In this document: piece after piece, positions 23,175-35,900 of the stretch | Position numbering within the stretch: position 1 is the first letter of the stretch | Layout: every line of letters begins with the position of its first letter | DNA from: Phoronis australis | Lineage: Eukaryota; Phoronida; Phoronidae | NCBI GenBank assembly: GCA_002633005.1 | Contig: NMRA01000472.1 | Location: 167,304 to 231,303 of the forward strand | Reading direction: 5' to 3' | DNA length: 64,000 bases | Translations under genes and position numbers: made by a program | The notes under the pieces: model-generated | Told to the model about the DNA's origin: nothing | What the model saw: only the letters and a program-made list of their open reading frames with translations | Databases searched by the model: none

Positions 23175-23640
23175 TCAGTCACCTTCCGGCGGTGCCTTCT
23201 ACATTAATATAGTGGGCCTCGCTCATGTAGGCTGCCTTCCGGAAGGGATCCTATATTAATATCGGGGGCCGCAATCTCTGGCCGCCTTTCGGCGAGGCCT
23301 CCTATGCTATTATAGGGGACTTCGCTGAAAGGCAGTCGAAAAGCGGAGCCCTCTATATTAACATAGCAGCCTCCGCTCTCCGGCCGCCTTTTGGCAAGGC
23401 CCCCTATATTATTATAGGGGTCCTCACCAAAATGTGGCCGGAGAGCGGGGCCACCTATATTAATATAGCAAGTCCCGTTCATCGGCCACCTTTCGGCGGC
23501 GCTTCTATATTAATATAGGCGGCCCCGCTCTCCCGCCACCTTTTGGCGGTTCCCTTTATATTAATATAGGTGGCCCTGCTCTCCGGCCGCCTTTCGGCAG
23601 GGCCCCTCTATATTAATATAGAAGACCTCGCTTTTGAGGT
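23175..23640. repeat. 51-bp minisatellite with palindromic CTATATTAATATAG core
   Basis: Nine units. The 14-bp self-complementary core or a near match starts at 23199, 23251, 23302, 23353, 23404, 23455, 23505, 23556 and 23608, so the spacing is 50-52 bp, mostly 51. Between cores lies a GC-rich segment of the GGCCGCCTTTCGGCGGGGCC type, which is itself nearly palindromic. Two GC segments (about 23320-23345 and 23420-23450) are in the inverted orientation. Because 51 is divisible by 3, a repetitive minus-strand frame (…YNNIGGLAERRPE…) stays open for 92 codons. That frame is a consequence of the repeat, not evidence for a gene. Confidence 0.92.
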
Positions 23641-26214
23641 ACGAAATTCAATTTTTGGCCTATGCCATTTTAATAAGAATAAGTCATTTTAAATAATAAG
23701 CTGTTTCGACCTCACCTTGTCGAGAGGTGTCGCGTTAACCTGTGAGGAAGGTGAGAAACGACGCAGCGACGTCAGTGGTTCGTCTGCAGAGTGAATGCCG
23801 CTATATTGCGGTGCATCGTTCCCGCTTGTCCGAACTATGAAGCTGCAAAGAAAGCGGGTATATCGGTTTTTCGACTTCTTCGAGAGCATAATTATGCTTA
23901 GGAAGTGGTTCGCGGTAGTGAAGAATGAAACGTACGCTGTTAGTAGCAAGTATGAGGCCGTAAAACAGCCGTGTCTGTGGCCGGCATTTCGTCGACAGTG
24001 ATTTCTCTGACGAATTTCATCTTACCAAAGAACTATGCATACTTTCCGTTGTCTGTGCATGTTCACGGTGCCTCTCTAGTATTCCGGTTCGAATTGATTG
24101 CGTGTGAAACCCAACGATCCGACCCGTGAAGTCTTCTTCGGATGAGCTTTTGACTAAGTCGGGATTGGCGCCGGGCGAGTTGCCATGTACAGTAGACGTT
24201 TGTTATTCTGCGTTCTGTTTCAAAATGAGTTATTCTCATCCTAACTAATGTTTATATAAAACTGAAACAAAGTCCGTCTCATTAGATACAATTTGTAATG
24301 CCTTTGCAGTATTCGTGAGTGCAAATGTTGAGAAGCCAGCAATGAATAAACCACTGCGTTACCGGCTTTTGAGGCCGTGTGATCGCATGCTAATTCAGTG
24401 TTTGCTGACAGAAAGCTGTTGTGGAAATATTGCACGATTTTATGTGCTATAGTCACATGTTAGGGGATTCTTTATTCAGAAATACAAATACATCATTCAA
24501 ATTATTGTTAATGTACAACCCGGCTTTGCCCTGTCGGTTTGTGGAAGGGAACCCAAATTCGTGGCCCCCGACAAGTAAGTGGATTTTCAGTTTCGTGGCT
24601 AAATCACATAAATATTTACGTGCACATTATTTCATTGGCAAACTATTCTATAGTCTTTTTGTGAGTGGAGGTTTTGTTTCCAATTCAAGCTGGTTTATGT
24701 TCGTGCGAGTGCCGGCGGCCGCGACGGGCCTGGGCGGGTTCCGAGCCACTGGCCGGGATAGCGAGTCAGTCCGGCGGCCTCGACGGGCCCTGATCGGGTT
24801 CCGAGCCACTGGCCGGGATAAGAAGCGTTTTGTGTGTTTAGAACTCAAAAAATCACAAGTCTAAACAACACAGATCTAAGTCCCTTGTGTGTATTTCACG
24901 GAAGAATATTTCGAATTTATCTCCGAACAGATCCCAAACGGCCTGCTACGCCACCTTCATGTTAAATTGGCCTGCTGAACTTTGTCGGCAACGTTGTGTC
25001 CTAATACCAATAAGTACGTAACAGCGAAATAAAACAACACTTTTATATAAAAACTCGGTGTATTTTTATGGGTTTTACATCGGAGTGTGATGATTTTGGG
25101 TGTTAAACGATGAATTCAAGCGATAAGCTAACACCAGTAACCCGTGTTGCGAATTGCTGAACAGACTGCGTATGAAACCAATGACGTCATTGGATAATTT
25201 CAACACATCCGTCTGCCGTCAGGTGTCAGGTAACGCAACCGAACGTGCCGTTATCGAGTAGAACTACTCGACTATATAAACTGATACAAAATAGGTTGTT
25301 TTTGGGTGACATTCTCCTTTAAAGGTAGGTCACGTGATGTGACTAACTTGTAGCGTGGGGTAAGTCTAACAATTGTTTTTTAGTGACAGTCTTTTTTCGA
25401 CTAGATTGCTACTGCGGTTTTCAAAAAGAGTAAACATTTTCATTGATGTTATATAAGTAAAACCAGGAAGCGGACACAGTCACAAAATAATCATACATCA
25501 TTTAATGCAGCTATAAATATATCTTCCATCATGAAAGCTAACTCTGCTTTAGACCACTTACTATGATGAAACTGATCTCAAATGGTTCTTTAGGCTACCT
25601 GGATTAGCGTCAATGCAAGATTGCCGATGTCTCGGTTGAAGTAATTTGATAATTAATTTGTGTCATATATGACAAAAATTATTCAGTATAACTATAGTTT
25701 TCTTTAAATGGGTCCTGACAACGACAAAAATGGTAATCTGGTTAACAAAATGGCATTAGAAAATTAAAATTAAAATTAAAATGGGCATATGCAGCCACAA
25801 AGGTTGATCATGATAAAACTTCATTGAAAACTACTTCTATGATCAAACTGAATTCAGCGACACCCGCAATATAATATCTTCTTGGCTTTAGCTAATAAAT
25901 TTTGCTCACACTAGCCGGCTTCCATTTTCAGCTGATTTGCCACGTTTCATGCCCATAAGGGCTTCATACTGACGCATTGAAGACATAAGTTCTCTGTCAT
26001 GAAATCATAAAAATTAAGCAAAACCTAGAATTTCTGTTCATTTTCGCTGGCTTTGTTGCTACAGACAAGGCCAGGCACAAATATCACAAATGTACATCAG
26101 AATGCAGAGTCGTAGTCAAAAGAGGTCGCCGATGTCACTATTACAGAGTAAAGTCAGGGGGCACCCCAGTTACCAAGACCACACAAAAGCTGTAAGTTAG
26201 CTCCTATATAGACC
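23641..26214. other. Non-coding DNA with one short GC-rich tandem repeat
   Basis: No supported gene. The longest plus-strand frame (24421-24864, 147 codons) has no recognised domain, and its C-terminal part is simply the translation of the GC-rich tandem pair at 24708-24830. A short (AAAATT)n stretch is at about 25757-25782. Confidence 0.4.
24708..24830. repeat. GC-rich tandem pair, about 60-bp unit
   Basis: Two consecutive units each read CCGGCGGCC(G/T)CGACGGGCC then GGGTTCCGAGCCACTGGCCG. They are nearly identical apart from a few substitutions and stand out in an AT-rich background. Confidence 0.85.
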
Positions 26215-26219
26215 TAGAT

Positions 26220-26371
26220 CAGTGGCGGATTTAGAGAGGGCCCAAGGGGGCCATGGCCCCCCTAAAACTCTCCCAGATTCCATTTGGTATTTGGGGGGTG
26301 CGAATGTCTGACGAGCAAAATCCTGGCTAACTGCCCTGGCCCCGCTAACAAAAATCCTGGATCCGCCCCTG
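26220..26371 (-). mobile_element. Family A element with perfect 5-bp target duplication
   Basis: Left end CAGTGGCGGATTTAG, right end CTGGATCCGCCCCTG. Flanked by TAGAT at 26215-26219 and 26372-26376. Relative to the copies at 26459 and 35256 it is in the opposite orientation. Confidence 0.85.
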
Positions 26372-26458
26372 TAGATCTCTCCAAAACTGCACATCCACGG
26401 CAACGAGGGTCGGTACGACGGGGTAAAAATGGCCAGTGTAGGTTTGACGGCCGGGTTT

Positions 26459-26624
26459 CAGGGACGGATCGAGGACTTTGAATTGGGGAAGGGGGTCAAG
26501 GCAGAATATTAGCCAGGATTTTGCCCGTCAGACATTCGCACCCCTGAACTGCCAAATGTCACGTGAATGTGGGAGAATTTCAGGGGGGCATGTCCCCTTG
26601 GCCCCCCCTCTAACTCCGCCATTG
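26459..26624 (+). mobile_element. Family A element without matching flanks
   Basis: Starts CAGGGACGGATCGAGGACTT and ends TAACTCCGCCATTG. Flanks GGTTT and GACTC do not match, so it is older or recombined with the inverted copy 90 bp upstream. Confidence 0.75.
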
Positions 26625-26865
26625 GACTCAAAAGAGTTTTGTCGAGATTGCAGGCTAATGTCTGGAACCGTACCTCAAGAGACTCGCTTTGATGATATGA
26701 CCAGGAAATGAGAAAATGAAAATAAAGGAATGAAATTACGCTTGATTTATAATTATAGTACACGGACAACCTTATATACCAGTGCATGCAAGTCTCTCGG
26801 CTAATCACAAACGTGAAATCTCGGGTTCGCATGGCTCTAACTACACTCCTTGGCCGATGTAGACA

Positions 26866-26964
26866 TTTTCCAGGTCACAGAGAGCTTTAGGTCAACACTC
26901 AGCATTCAACATTTCGCTTGAAAAACTCATGATCAGAAGGCGTGTTTAAGACTCTCCCTCTGGC
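26866..26964 (+). promoter_or_regulatory. Conserved 5' flank of HSD11B1-like copy 1
   Basis: The 100 bp before the ATG contain TTTTCCAGGTCA and GGTCAACACTCAGCATTCA, then GAAGGCGTGTTTAA. The same blocks in the same order precede copies 2 and 3 (39069-39149, 55022-55097). It is either the 5'UTR with core promoter or just duplicated flank. No TATA box at a fixed distance is obvious. Confidence 0.5.
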
Positions 26965-29900
26965 ATGTGGAAGGCGGTTCTACTTCTTTTGATAGCGATG
27001 TATGTTGGATATCAGCTACTAGACAGAACAGATTTAGGTAAATCGAGATTTTGCTTTTAACCCGACAGTCGTTTTCTTGTGCGGGCTCTGTGGTAGATGA
27101 ACGGGTTGTCAGTGTTCGCTAAAACCTCGACATTCGAGCCATATCGCTACGTCTGTTCACCTCTGCCCTCAGTGTATTGTTTGTCTTGTGATGTGCGCAT
27201 TCACAGCTTATCAAATCGACGACTTTCCTGTACTGGCATGTAATTTCGTAGGTTCTACCTCAGTTTTAGTCCGTCACATCACGTTGCAAGCCTTTGCAAA
27301 GATAGTAATCGCAACTTCGACATCTTCCTTTGGAGGCGTCACTCTCTTGATTACCAATCTCAGCTTCCAGTTAGTGTAGTGTATTGTGAAGGGGAAATCC
27401 TTGCATCCATTTTATACTGTCTGGTACAGTGAAACAAGATAATTTCAGCATTGAAATGCTGTTCAAAATCATAAGTCTTCCATTATAGAACTCTTGGTAT
27501 TGTGAGTACCTTTGGTAATGCTACAGGTCGTGTAACTGCAAAATTCAATCTTCAGTGCTAACTGATTTTGGCGTCTGCTCACACCATGGACTAAAGTGCA
27601 TGGACCGTCAACTCCGCCTTTCAATGGACGAAATTTGTCATCTTATGCATAAGCCTTGACGTCACTATTCACTTTCGACACCCCTGGCGTGCGTTCAGTA
27701 ACGCTTGGACCTAGCTAAAATCTAGTCAAAGTCACGTGTTCTCCTTTAAAATACACGGCAATATCGCGAAGTCCTGACGTGCGTTCAGCAGACGCTAGGA
27801 CCTACGCTAGGACCTAGCTAAGACCTAGTCAAAGTCACGTGCTCTTATTTAAAATGCACGGCAATATCTCACGTAATCTCGCGAAGTCTTGCTTTTTAGC
27901 GAGGTCCTAGCGTTACTGAACGGGAGGCTGGCAGACGTCGTTTCCTTATCTTGGTCAGCTGTTGTGTGGTCGGGTACTGCATTACCAAAAGTTCTCAAGA
28001 TACCAAGAGTTCTACTATTGGAAGACTTTAAACAGAGTTTCAATGCCGATTTTTTCGTTGTACTGGACATTAAAGTAGATGCAAGAATTTCCCGTCACAA
28101 TACACTAACCGGAAGCTCAGTTACACTCTTTCACAGTGCTACGAAAGGTAGCAATGTGGAATGTTGTTTAACATGGCTTCTTGTTGGTTAAAGGAACGAA
28201 ACCGACGTCATAAAATTCAGTCATTCTCATTGGTTGAAATCTGGGAAACTCCTTTCAGTTTACTTTAAGTGGAATGGTGACCACCTTTGACTTGAATAGT
28301 TGCAATTTATTAAAACAGGTAGTGATCGAAGTAAACAAAATCAAGGGAACCCCGATCCAATGGCTTTAGCCCAAACAAGTACAGTGCATAAAGACGTTTG
28401 CATATGGAGGCGATGTGATCTGCATACTTCAGACCAAGGCATGCGCACACGGAATTCATGTTTCCAAACTCGCTGCCGGGTTCCCTGCGTGCCGCTAGGT
28501 GGTCAGTAGCCAGCGTGCTGGCTACGTAACGTAGAATTTGTCGTGAGGACTTGACAGGGACCTCAGGGGTCTCACACTCCACTGATTGATCCACATTATT
28601 TTAAAAACGCTTTGCCCTGTCACACGTACATTGTGTGTCATAAAAGAGATAAGCATACCTGCAGCTGTACGCAGTAAGTAGAATTACTCTCGTTTGTCAC
28701 ATTGGTGTAGACTCATAGCTGAACTGTGGTTTTCTGTTGACCCCAGACCGTCCGGAGTTGCACCATATACCAACTCCGGACGGTCTCTCTATCACGACGA
28801 TTTAACGTTATGAGGCACGTAGGAAACCAGCGAGGGTTTCCATAGGGCCACTTTTCAGTATAGGTAGCGCTGTGTCAGAGGGTAGAAGCTCAGTTTGCTA
28901 TGTTTAGAGGGTGGGGCCTCATCTAGCATTAAAAACTGAGAATCGCCGCACAAATAAAAAGTTCATGTTCATTCAACGTTTCGTCTATTTTTATTTGTGC
29001 GACGATTGTCCGTTTTTTAATCTTTTTGATCATTGCTCTGTTCAGTGGTGGGAATGTCCAAAATAATGACCATCCCTTATATCTACATGCGCATGACGGG
29101 TGCTCAACACCCCGCGTTGCTATCGTTTTTATTTTGGAGTCGTTTTTTCATCGTCTACCTCTGTATCTGCCTAACCACGCAGAGGATCATTATCGAAATT
29201 GGCCGATGTCTTTCTACTGACAAGAGCCCCATTGATGTTGATTTTCAAATGAGTCCACTGGCAACTATTGTGGTGCTTCTGAATGGCATTGTTTTGCATT
29301 TGCGTCGAAACCCTTGTAAGGTTATTTGAAAATTTGGCTAGCGTATTTTTATTAACTTGACTAGTAATAGCAGAACCGACTACCAGTGAACGTTTGCCTT
29401 TGTATCTTTGGAGTTCATTGATGGATTTTCATGAAATTTCAGAGTTCTATTTGGGAGACGACGACACTTTATCATTTTCGGACGGGTTTGACATACTCTG
29501 CGCCATATTTAATGGCCGTTTTTACGATGGCCATTTTTATGATAGGCCTACTACTGAACACTCTAAGAAGCATAGCGTTTGCGGAGCAGTCATGGACGGA
29601 TTTTAACGCTTCATGCTGCTCATGTTCATATATATTTTACAAATAGACCATCGCGACTTCAACTGAGACGTATTTCATTTTTGGCGCAGTAAAAGCGGGA
29701 CCAGTCGGAGCCAGGACCGATTTTGCCCATGGATCATGACGAACGATAAGTCAACCTCATTTTCAGATTTCGCTGTCGTAAACATCCGTGTTTAGGACCT
29801 AGTCTCGACTAAGTATGCAGAAGGTAAGGTGGGGGGGGGGGGGGGGGGNGGGCACTCATTGTATTTAGGGTGTGGTGTAGCTGGCCATCCAAACCTGGGG

Positions 29901-32900
29901 CAATATCATTACATAACCAAATGAAAAAAATTATCCATGTTTATTTTACCTAGAGGTAGAATTGTGCCCATGGAGACCTATTCAAAGAGGACTTAAAGCA
30001 TGATTCATATTTACACCTCTCATCTGGAAAATACTCAAATTATACCCTACTCTCCTTGACACTAGTATAGTATTGCAAAGAATTATGAGCCAGGTGCTTA
30101 AATCTACCAAACATAGTGACACAAATTCCATTTTATACTCTGTATCAAAACCGTTGACGCCCCAAATTTATACCAAAATGGTGAAAAAGCGACCCAAATC
30201 TATACCAAAAAAAGAAAAACGGCATTCATTTCAGCAGCGCGTTCACGCTATCTACGTCATCGTAATCACGGTTGTCCAGCAAAATCTGAAATCTGGGGTT
30301 GACTGACTTCTCTGCACCCGCAATCCCACCATGAAAAAGTAGCCCGAGGCCTCACGTGGCTCAGACTTATCACCCATGCGTCATAAACGAAATAGTTCTC
30401 TGTTGAAGTTGGGCATTTGTAAAATAAATGTTCTTTGTTCTTTATACTTTTGTTTTGGTTGGACGAAAAAAGTAAGTCATGCCTTCCACATCAGAGGAAG
30501 AATACGTACAAAACAAGATTTACTAGAATGATAACCGGAGGTCACGCTGCACTCGTGACATCAATATAAGAAAAATATTGATTGCGAGTGCATTTTTGTC
30601 GTTTAAAGAATTTTCTGAATTTAATGTTACTGAGTTTCGACTCTAGCAATGTAGTTATTGTGTTCTTCCCAACAACGCTCAGACAGGCCAGATATCTTAT
30701 CACTGGGTTTACAAGCTGAGGCATTGTTTGGCTAGTCACGAAAGTTGGACACGAAAGACATTCGAAATCACTCACGCAATTTTGCGTGATCGTGGGTGAG
30801 CGTCTTGCGTATATACGAAGCGCTTCCCTGCTGACTGCTATCTCGGTCTGAATCGCCGTTAAGTTGGTCTGATCTCCTACCATGTGCCCATGTGAAAGTA
30901 AGACATCACCATTTGGAATGAAACTGTTCAAACAACATCTCTAATACAGGAGTGTACCATGAGAAAAAACGCTTCCTAAGGGTAACTTTTCGTAGATGCT
31001 TCCAACACGTGTGTACATTCTGACTCGTGTACATTGAACCATGTTTGAGACATGCTGTAATATTTGCATCCAGGTAAAGTAAACAATAAACGGGTCATTG
31101 TCACGGGAGCATCGAAGGGAATCGGAGAGCAGTTAGCTTACAACTATGCACGCCTAGGAGCCAATGTCATTATCACGGCACGGAGCGAAGACAAGTTGAA
31201 AAAGGTTAGTCAGAATATCTTGACGAGGTACATTGTCATCTTTGTCAATATTCTCACCTGAACTTTTTATCACTTCACAAGTAAATTATTGTTATTAATC
31301 ATTCTCAATAAGGTCTCAGTCAGTCGTACAAATATGTACACGAAACATGCGCGCACCCAGGGGGGGGGGGGGGGGGGGGNGGGGGGCGGAGGTCTTTAAC
31401 GAGCCCCCCATTTGGCGAAGTAGGCAAAAAGTCCGCCTCTGCGAGACAAAAACGTCCGAGAAAATGAGACATAAGTCCACTAAACGTGCGCAAACGTGTA
31501 ATTCACAGTGGTGCTCCCGCACTTTTTTTGTTACCAAAAGGTCCACAAAGTCAGGAATTCGAGCCTCCCCATAATATTGAAGGTTGGGTGTGCGCATGCG
31601 AAATCTGATACAAGTATGCTGAACAAAAATAAATTAGTGCAAAAGAGGCTGTGATACATTAAGAAGATTTAAATTCTAGTGTGGTCGGCTTTTAGAAGGG
31701 TAAATTTTGGAAACAGGAAAAGTGTTAAATTGTTTAAAAATAATTCATGAATTCTTTGAATTTCTAAGGTTGTTGCCAAATGTAAAATGTTGGCACCTCC
31801 GGGCAGGATCTACGACTACATCGTAGCTGACTTGGGTGATCTAAATTCGACGAAAAGTGTGATACAGGTAAACGTTGTCAAAACGGATTACATGAAACCT
31901 TCAGTTCTCAGCATTATCCACGAACGTCACTAGTGGAAGCGTTCACATCACAGATTGATGGCATTGTTAGTGATAACACCATATAATTTTGAATTTCTGG
32001 TGCTCAAACTGCAGAGTGTAAACGTAAGTCTATCATCTGAATGGTGTCGGATTTGGGAGCGATTAACTTTCACATTTCGAACTTTGTGGGACAACATGTG
32101 CAAAAAAATCATCCTTAAATATTTTATTTCCGCTCCACTATTAGGGAACAGCCTGATAAACTAAAAGTCGGCTCAGAAAATCTCTGTGACACGGAGTAGT
32201 CCATTGCTAGCAGGGGAATGAAATATAAATAATTTGAATTTCGGCCAACTCGTTTCAAAAGCCATCGGGTCGGAAAAACAAGTGCATAAATTTTGTTCAC
32301 AGTTAGTCACATTCTGTTCTTTGCCTTCGGACTTTTCTTAAAGATACACTTTCCTCTTCTGTTTAGTTAAAAATCACGAAACGGATTTTAACGGAAGTTA
32401 AGTTCTGTCGAAACGTAAGCTCAACTCCAAAAAGTTTCATACTTAACTGGATTTGAGATGATTTTTTGGTTTAATTTTCTGTTTTTGGTGGTGCACCCCC
32501 AACTAAAATTGGCCGCCATAGTGAGTGACAACTGACTCATGCATTATAGGTACTTCAACTGCCGCCACATGTACGGGTTTTCCGCGGAAACCCGGTCCAT
32601 TCTATAAAAAATAAAAACAAAATAAGGCAAACGCAAACAGTGCTAAAAATTATGAAATGTTTATATTTTAGTGACATCTTTAGACAGACGAAAGTCGTCA
32701 TGTGTTCTACAATTGGTTAATGTACTGCAAATAGTGTCTTTAAAGTAAAATAAGTAATCGTTATACGCAGCGAAAATTTTCAAAATATAGATTATCGAAT
32801 CGAGACAGCCTCGTACCCAAGCCTCAGGTCGGCGCTTTAGCCTTATCGGTTTAGCCAATTGAGGCTTGTTGAGGAGATATCCCTTCTGCTCGCTGATTGG

Positions 32901-35900
32901 TCGTAGACGACGTTGACCACCGACAAGAGTAGCACAAGAAACATCCAAGCACTTAAATCCCTGAATACATAAATACAAGTTCTTCAATATTCTTGTCCTT
33001 ACTTTTTTGATGTGATCAATTTGAGTATTTTCCAGAAAGTAACTCAGATCCAAAGGCAGATTTTAAATATTTTCACAGGCGTCGGTTTCGCTACCATTCG
33101 TCATTCGGAAGCAGAAAACAACATTTTCGTTATTCTTTGAAATAAAAGGCGCTCGCGTACTTATTTTCAATTCTGTTTGAAAGCACCATGGAAATTATCC
33201 TGCTTTTGAATTGAAATACATCAAATTTTCAATGATCTAAACCAGTCCTAATTTGCTGCATAAATATCGCAAATTTCAGAGTTAATACAACGGAGCATCA
33301 TTCGTGATATTCCTGCAAATTCCCCAAAATAAGCAGAATTCTGCCAAGTAAATTTCTCCTCACCAAGCCTCAAATGGTTAAGCCGATCATCTCCGTCTAG
33401 AGGCTTGGAGACGTTCAGCTATTCATTGCAAATGACCTTGTCTAATTAAACATCCAAACATTGATCGATCGATCAAAGATTTTTCAGCAAAGAGTTCGCA
33501 TATGGTCTTTCCTTTACATTCTGACTTTACCAATTTAGAACACAGGATGAATTTAGTCAAAACAAAGATATCCTAAAACACACACGTATTCTTACTTTCA
33601 GCCCTGTAAGTGTATGTCTTATTTCACTATTAATTAAAAAAATAAAAGATGAGCGGAGTTTCCACGGAAACTGTATTACATATGGCGGAAGTTGTGCACC
33701 GCAAAATAAAAATTAAACTAAACAATTCATATTAAATTCAGTTAAGCTAATGTCTGGAGTTGTGTTAAATGGGCATTATTTTGAGTTAAATTTCGACTGA
33801 ACTCGCGTTAAAATCCGTTTCAAGGTTTTTAAGAACTAAAACGAAATGAAACGAGTATCTTTAAAAGCAGATGACGTGTAAAAAGTCAGAAACTGCAATG
33901 GTGACTTTGAACCACCTTCAGTAATTTATGTATCTGAGCCTCAATTTTGTAGGCCGCGGTAAACAAACTCGGAGGTCTCGACTACCTTGCTTTGAACCAT
34001 GTAGGCCTCACGTCGTCAAACATGTGGCTGGGAAGTACATTCCAGTACGAAAGGCTTCATTCCAGTTTCAACTTGAATTTTTTCTCCTACGTCTACCTTG
34101 CCACGCATGCGCTTCCCGAGCTGGAGAAATCAAAAGGAAGTATACTCGTCATCGGCTCGCTCGCAGGTAAACAGCAGTTACATGTATAATGATGATAAAT
34201 TGTAGGCAAGCACTGACGTTTTAATATAATACATGTAGGTCATAAAATTCATGTCAAGCACATACGAACTGTATAATGCTTTGTTTCAGTATCTTTCACT
34301 GAGAACTTTAGGCTGTAGACAATCTTTAGGGCTACCTTTTTGTGTATGTCTTCATCAACTTTCCATGTTTTTCACATAGAAGAAATAGGTATTATGATTG
34401 AGAATCACGGGATTTATTTACGCCAACGCCCTCTTTATCTATTTGGAGAATTATCTATATTTGAAGCGAAACTAATGTGAAATAATATCGACATTTTGAG
34501 AATTGGTAAGATGTTTTTTCAGGCAAGATTGCATCTCCAACGTTGGCGAAATATTGTGCTGAAAAATTCGCTTTGGACGGATTCTTTTCATCGTGGCGAA
34601 TGGAGCTTTCAATGAGAAATGTGCCTGTGTCGATCACCTACTGCGTGCTGGGATTAATTGGTAAAGAGTACGCGCGCACGTATGAGCGTTTTCGAACCCC
34701 TTTAGGACTGCAGTGTCACATTCTCATAAAAGGTTGAAATGCGCTTTAACTTTAGTAGGTACTCCTCCAGAAACTCACGGATACACGAATCTCTGGATTC
34801 ATACAAAAAGTGGCAACTTGTCTTTCACAGACATCCCCTCACACCCTGTTTTCAATAAACACACTCATGCTGAGATTACTTGGCACTTGGAGTTACTTTC
34901 GGTGACGAGCAATGCCGAACATTTACGCTTGTATGTCACCAGTCTGTATTCCTAGGAAAATGAGAACGTATGAGAAAGACTTGCAGACAAATTTGGATAC
35001 TGCTTTGCTACGTTACCAAGTTTTACTTTTACATTATCTACTAAGTACCTTGATACATCTTAGCGGAACAGCGAGGCACTGGTCGTATGGCAGAGGCAAA
35101 CCCACATTTTGGACGTCCGCGGCGTGTTCTGCGCCTCTTTATCATGACAATTTTAGTATTTTCAGTTGGTACCTGCTTTTTGGCATCCGCTGCCCCATTA
35201 TACTCTTTCGAAGTGGTACGACGAGTAGCACCGTCAATGGATTGTGATGAATGTGCAGGGGCGGATCCAGGATTTTGAGTTGGGGGGGCAGGGAACTAGC
35301 CAGGATTTGTCCGTCAGAAATTCGCACCCCCGAACTGCCAAATGGAACCTGAGAGAATTCTAAATCCGCCACTGATGTGCCTCTCTTTGTCAAAAGAACG
35401 GAAAAAACATGGGGACAGCCAGATTGGTCGGAAGTTTACTTTCGGCAACAATACTGCAGGCTGCCGTTACAACAGACTAAGTCGATTTATCCCACGCAAT
35501 TAGCCGTGTTCTGTGACTCACAACAGAGAGGCATCAACGTAAGAAATATGTCGTTTTATTGCAATAGTTTTTGGCTTATTCGCGGACCATGAAATTTCGC
35601 ACAACTTAGAAATGGCACGGACACAATTCCTTCCTGTCGTTTCATTGGCTGTTCTGATCATACTGCACTGGCACCTAGTGTCTAACAAAATATACGAGGC
35701 TTGTTTTTTCCAAATTGAAACTGAGATTCTTACTAAACGTCGAAGTGTATTCTTGGAAACTACTGGAATTATCTTTTGAACATCTGGAGAAGTATTTAAT
35801 CCAAATTTCCCATTGCCCCCCCCCCCCTGAATGGACGTGAAAGACAGGGTCATTGGTGTTGGTGTTAAGCTTTGTATCAGCCGCCAGGCGTCTCTGGTGT

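Noticed and set aside
23204-23482. Repetitive minus-strand frame with YNNIGGLAERRPE units
   Set aside because: It follows from a 51-bp (3 x 17) satellite unit. The period, not selection on protein, keeps it open.
24421-24864. Longest uninterrupted plus-strand frame (147 codons)
   Set aside because: No domain, no splice partners, and the C-terminal third is the translation of a GC-rich tandem repeat, also open on the other strand.
32661-33053. 130-codon minus-strand frame inside the TTAA element, considered as a transposase
   Set aside because: No DDD/DDE-type spacing or recognised transposase motif, and it starts close to the inner edge of an arm. Left unassigned.
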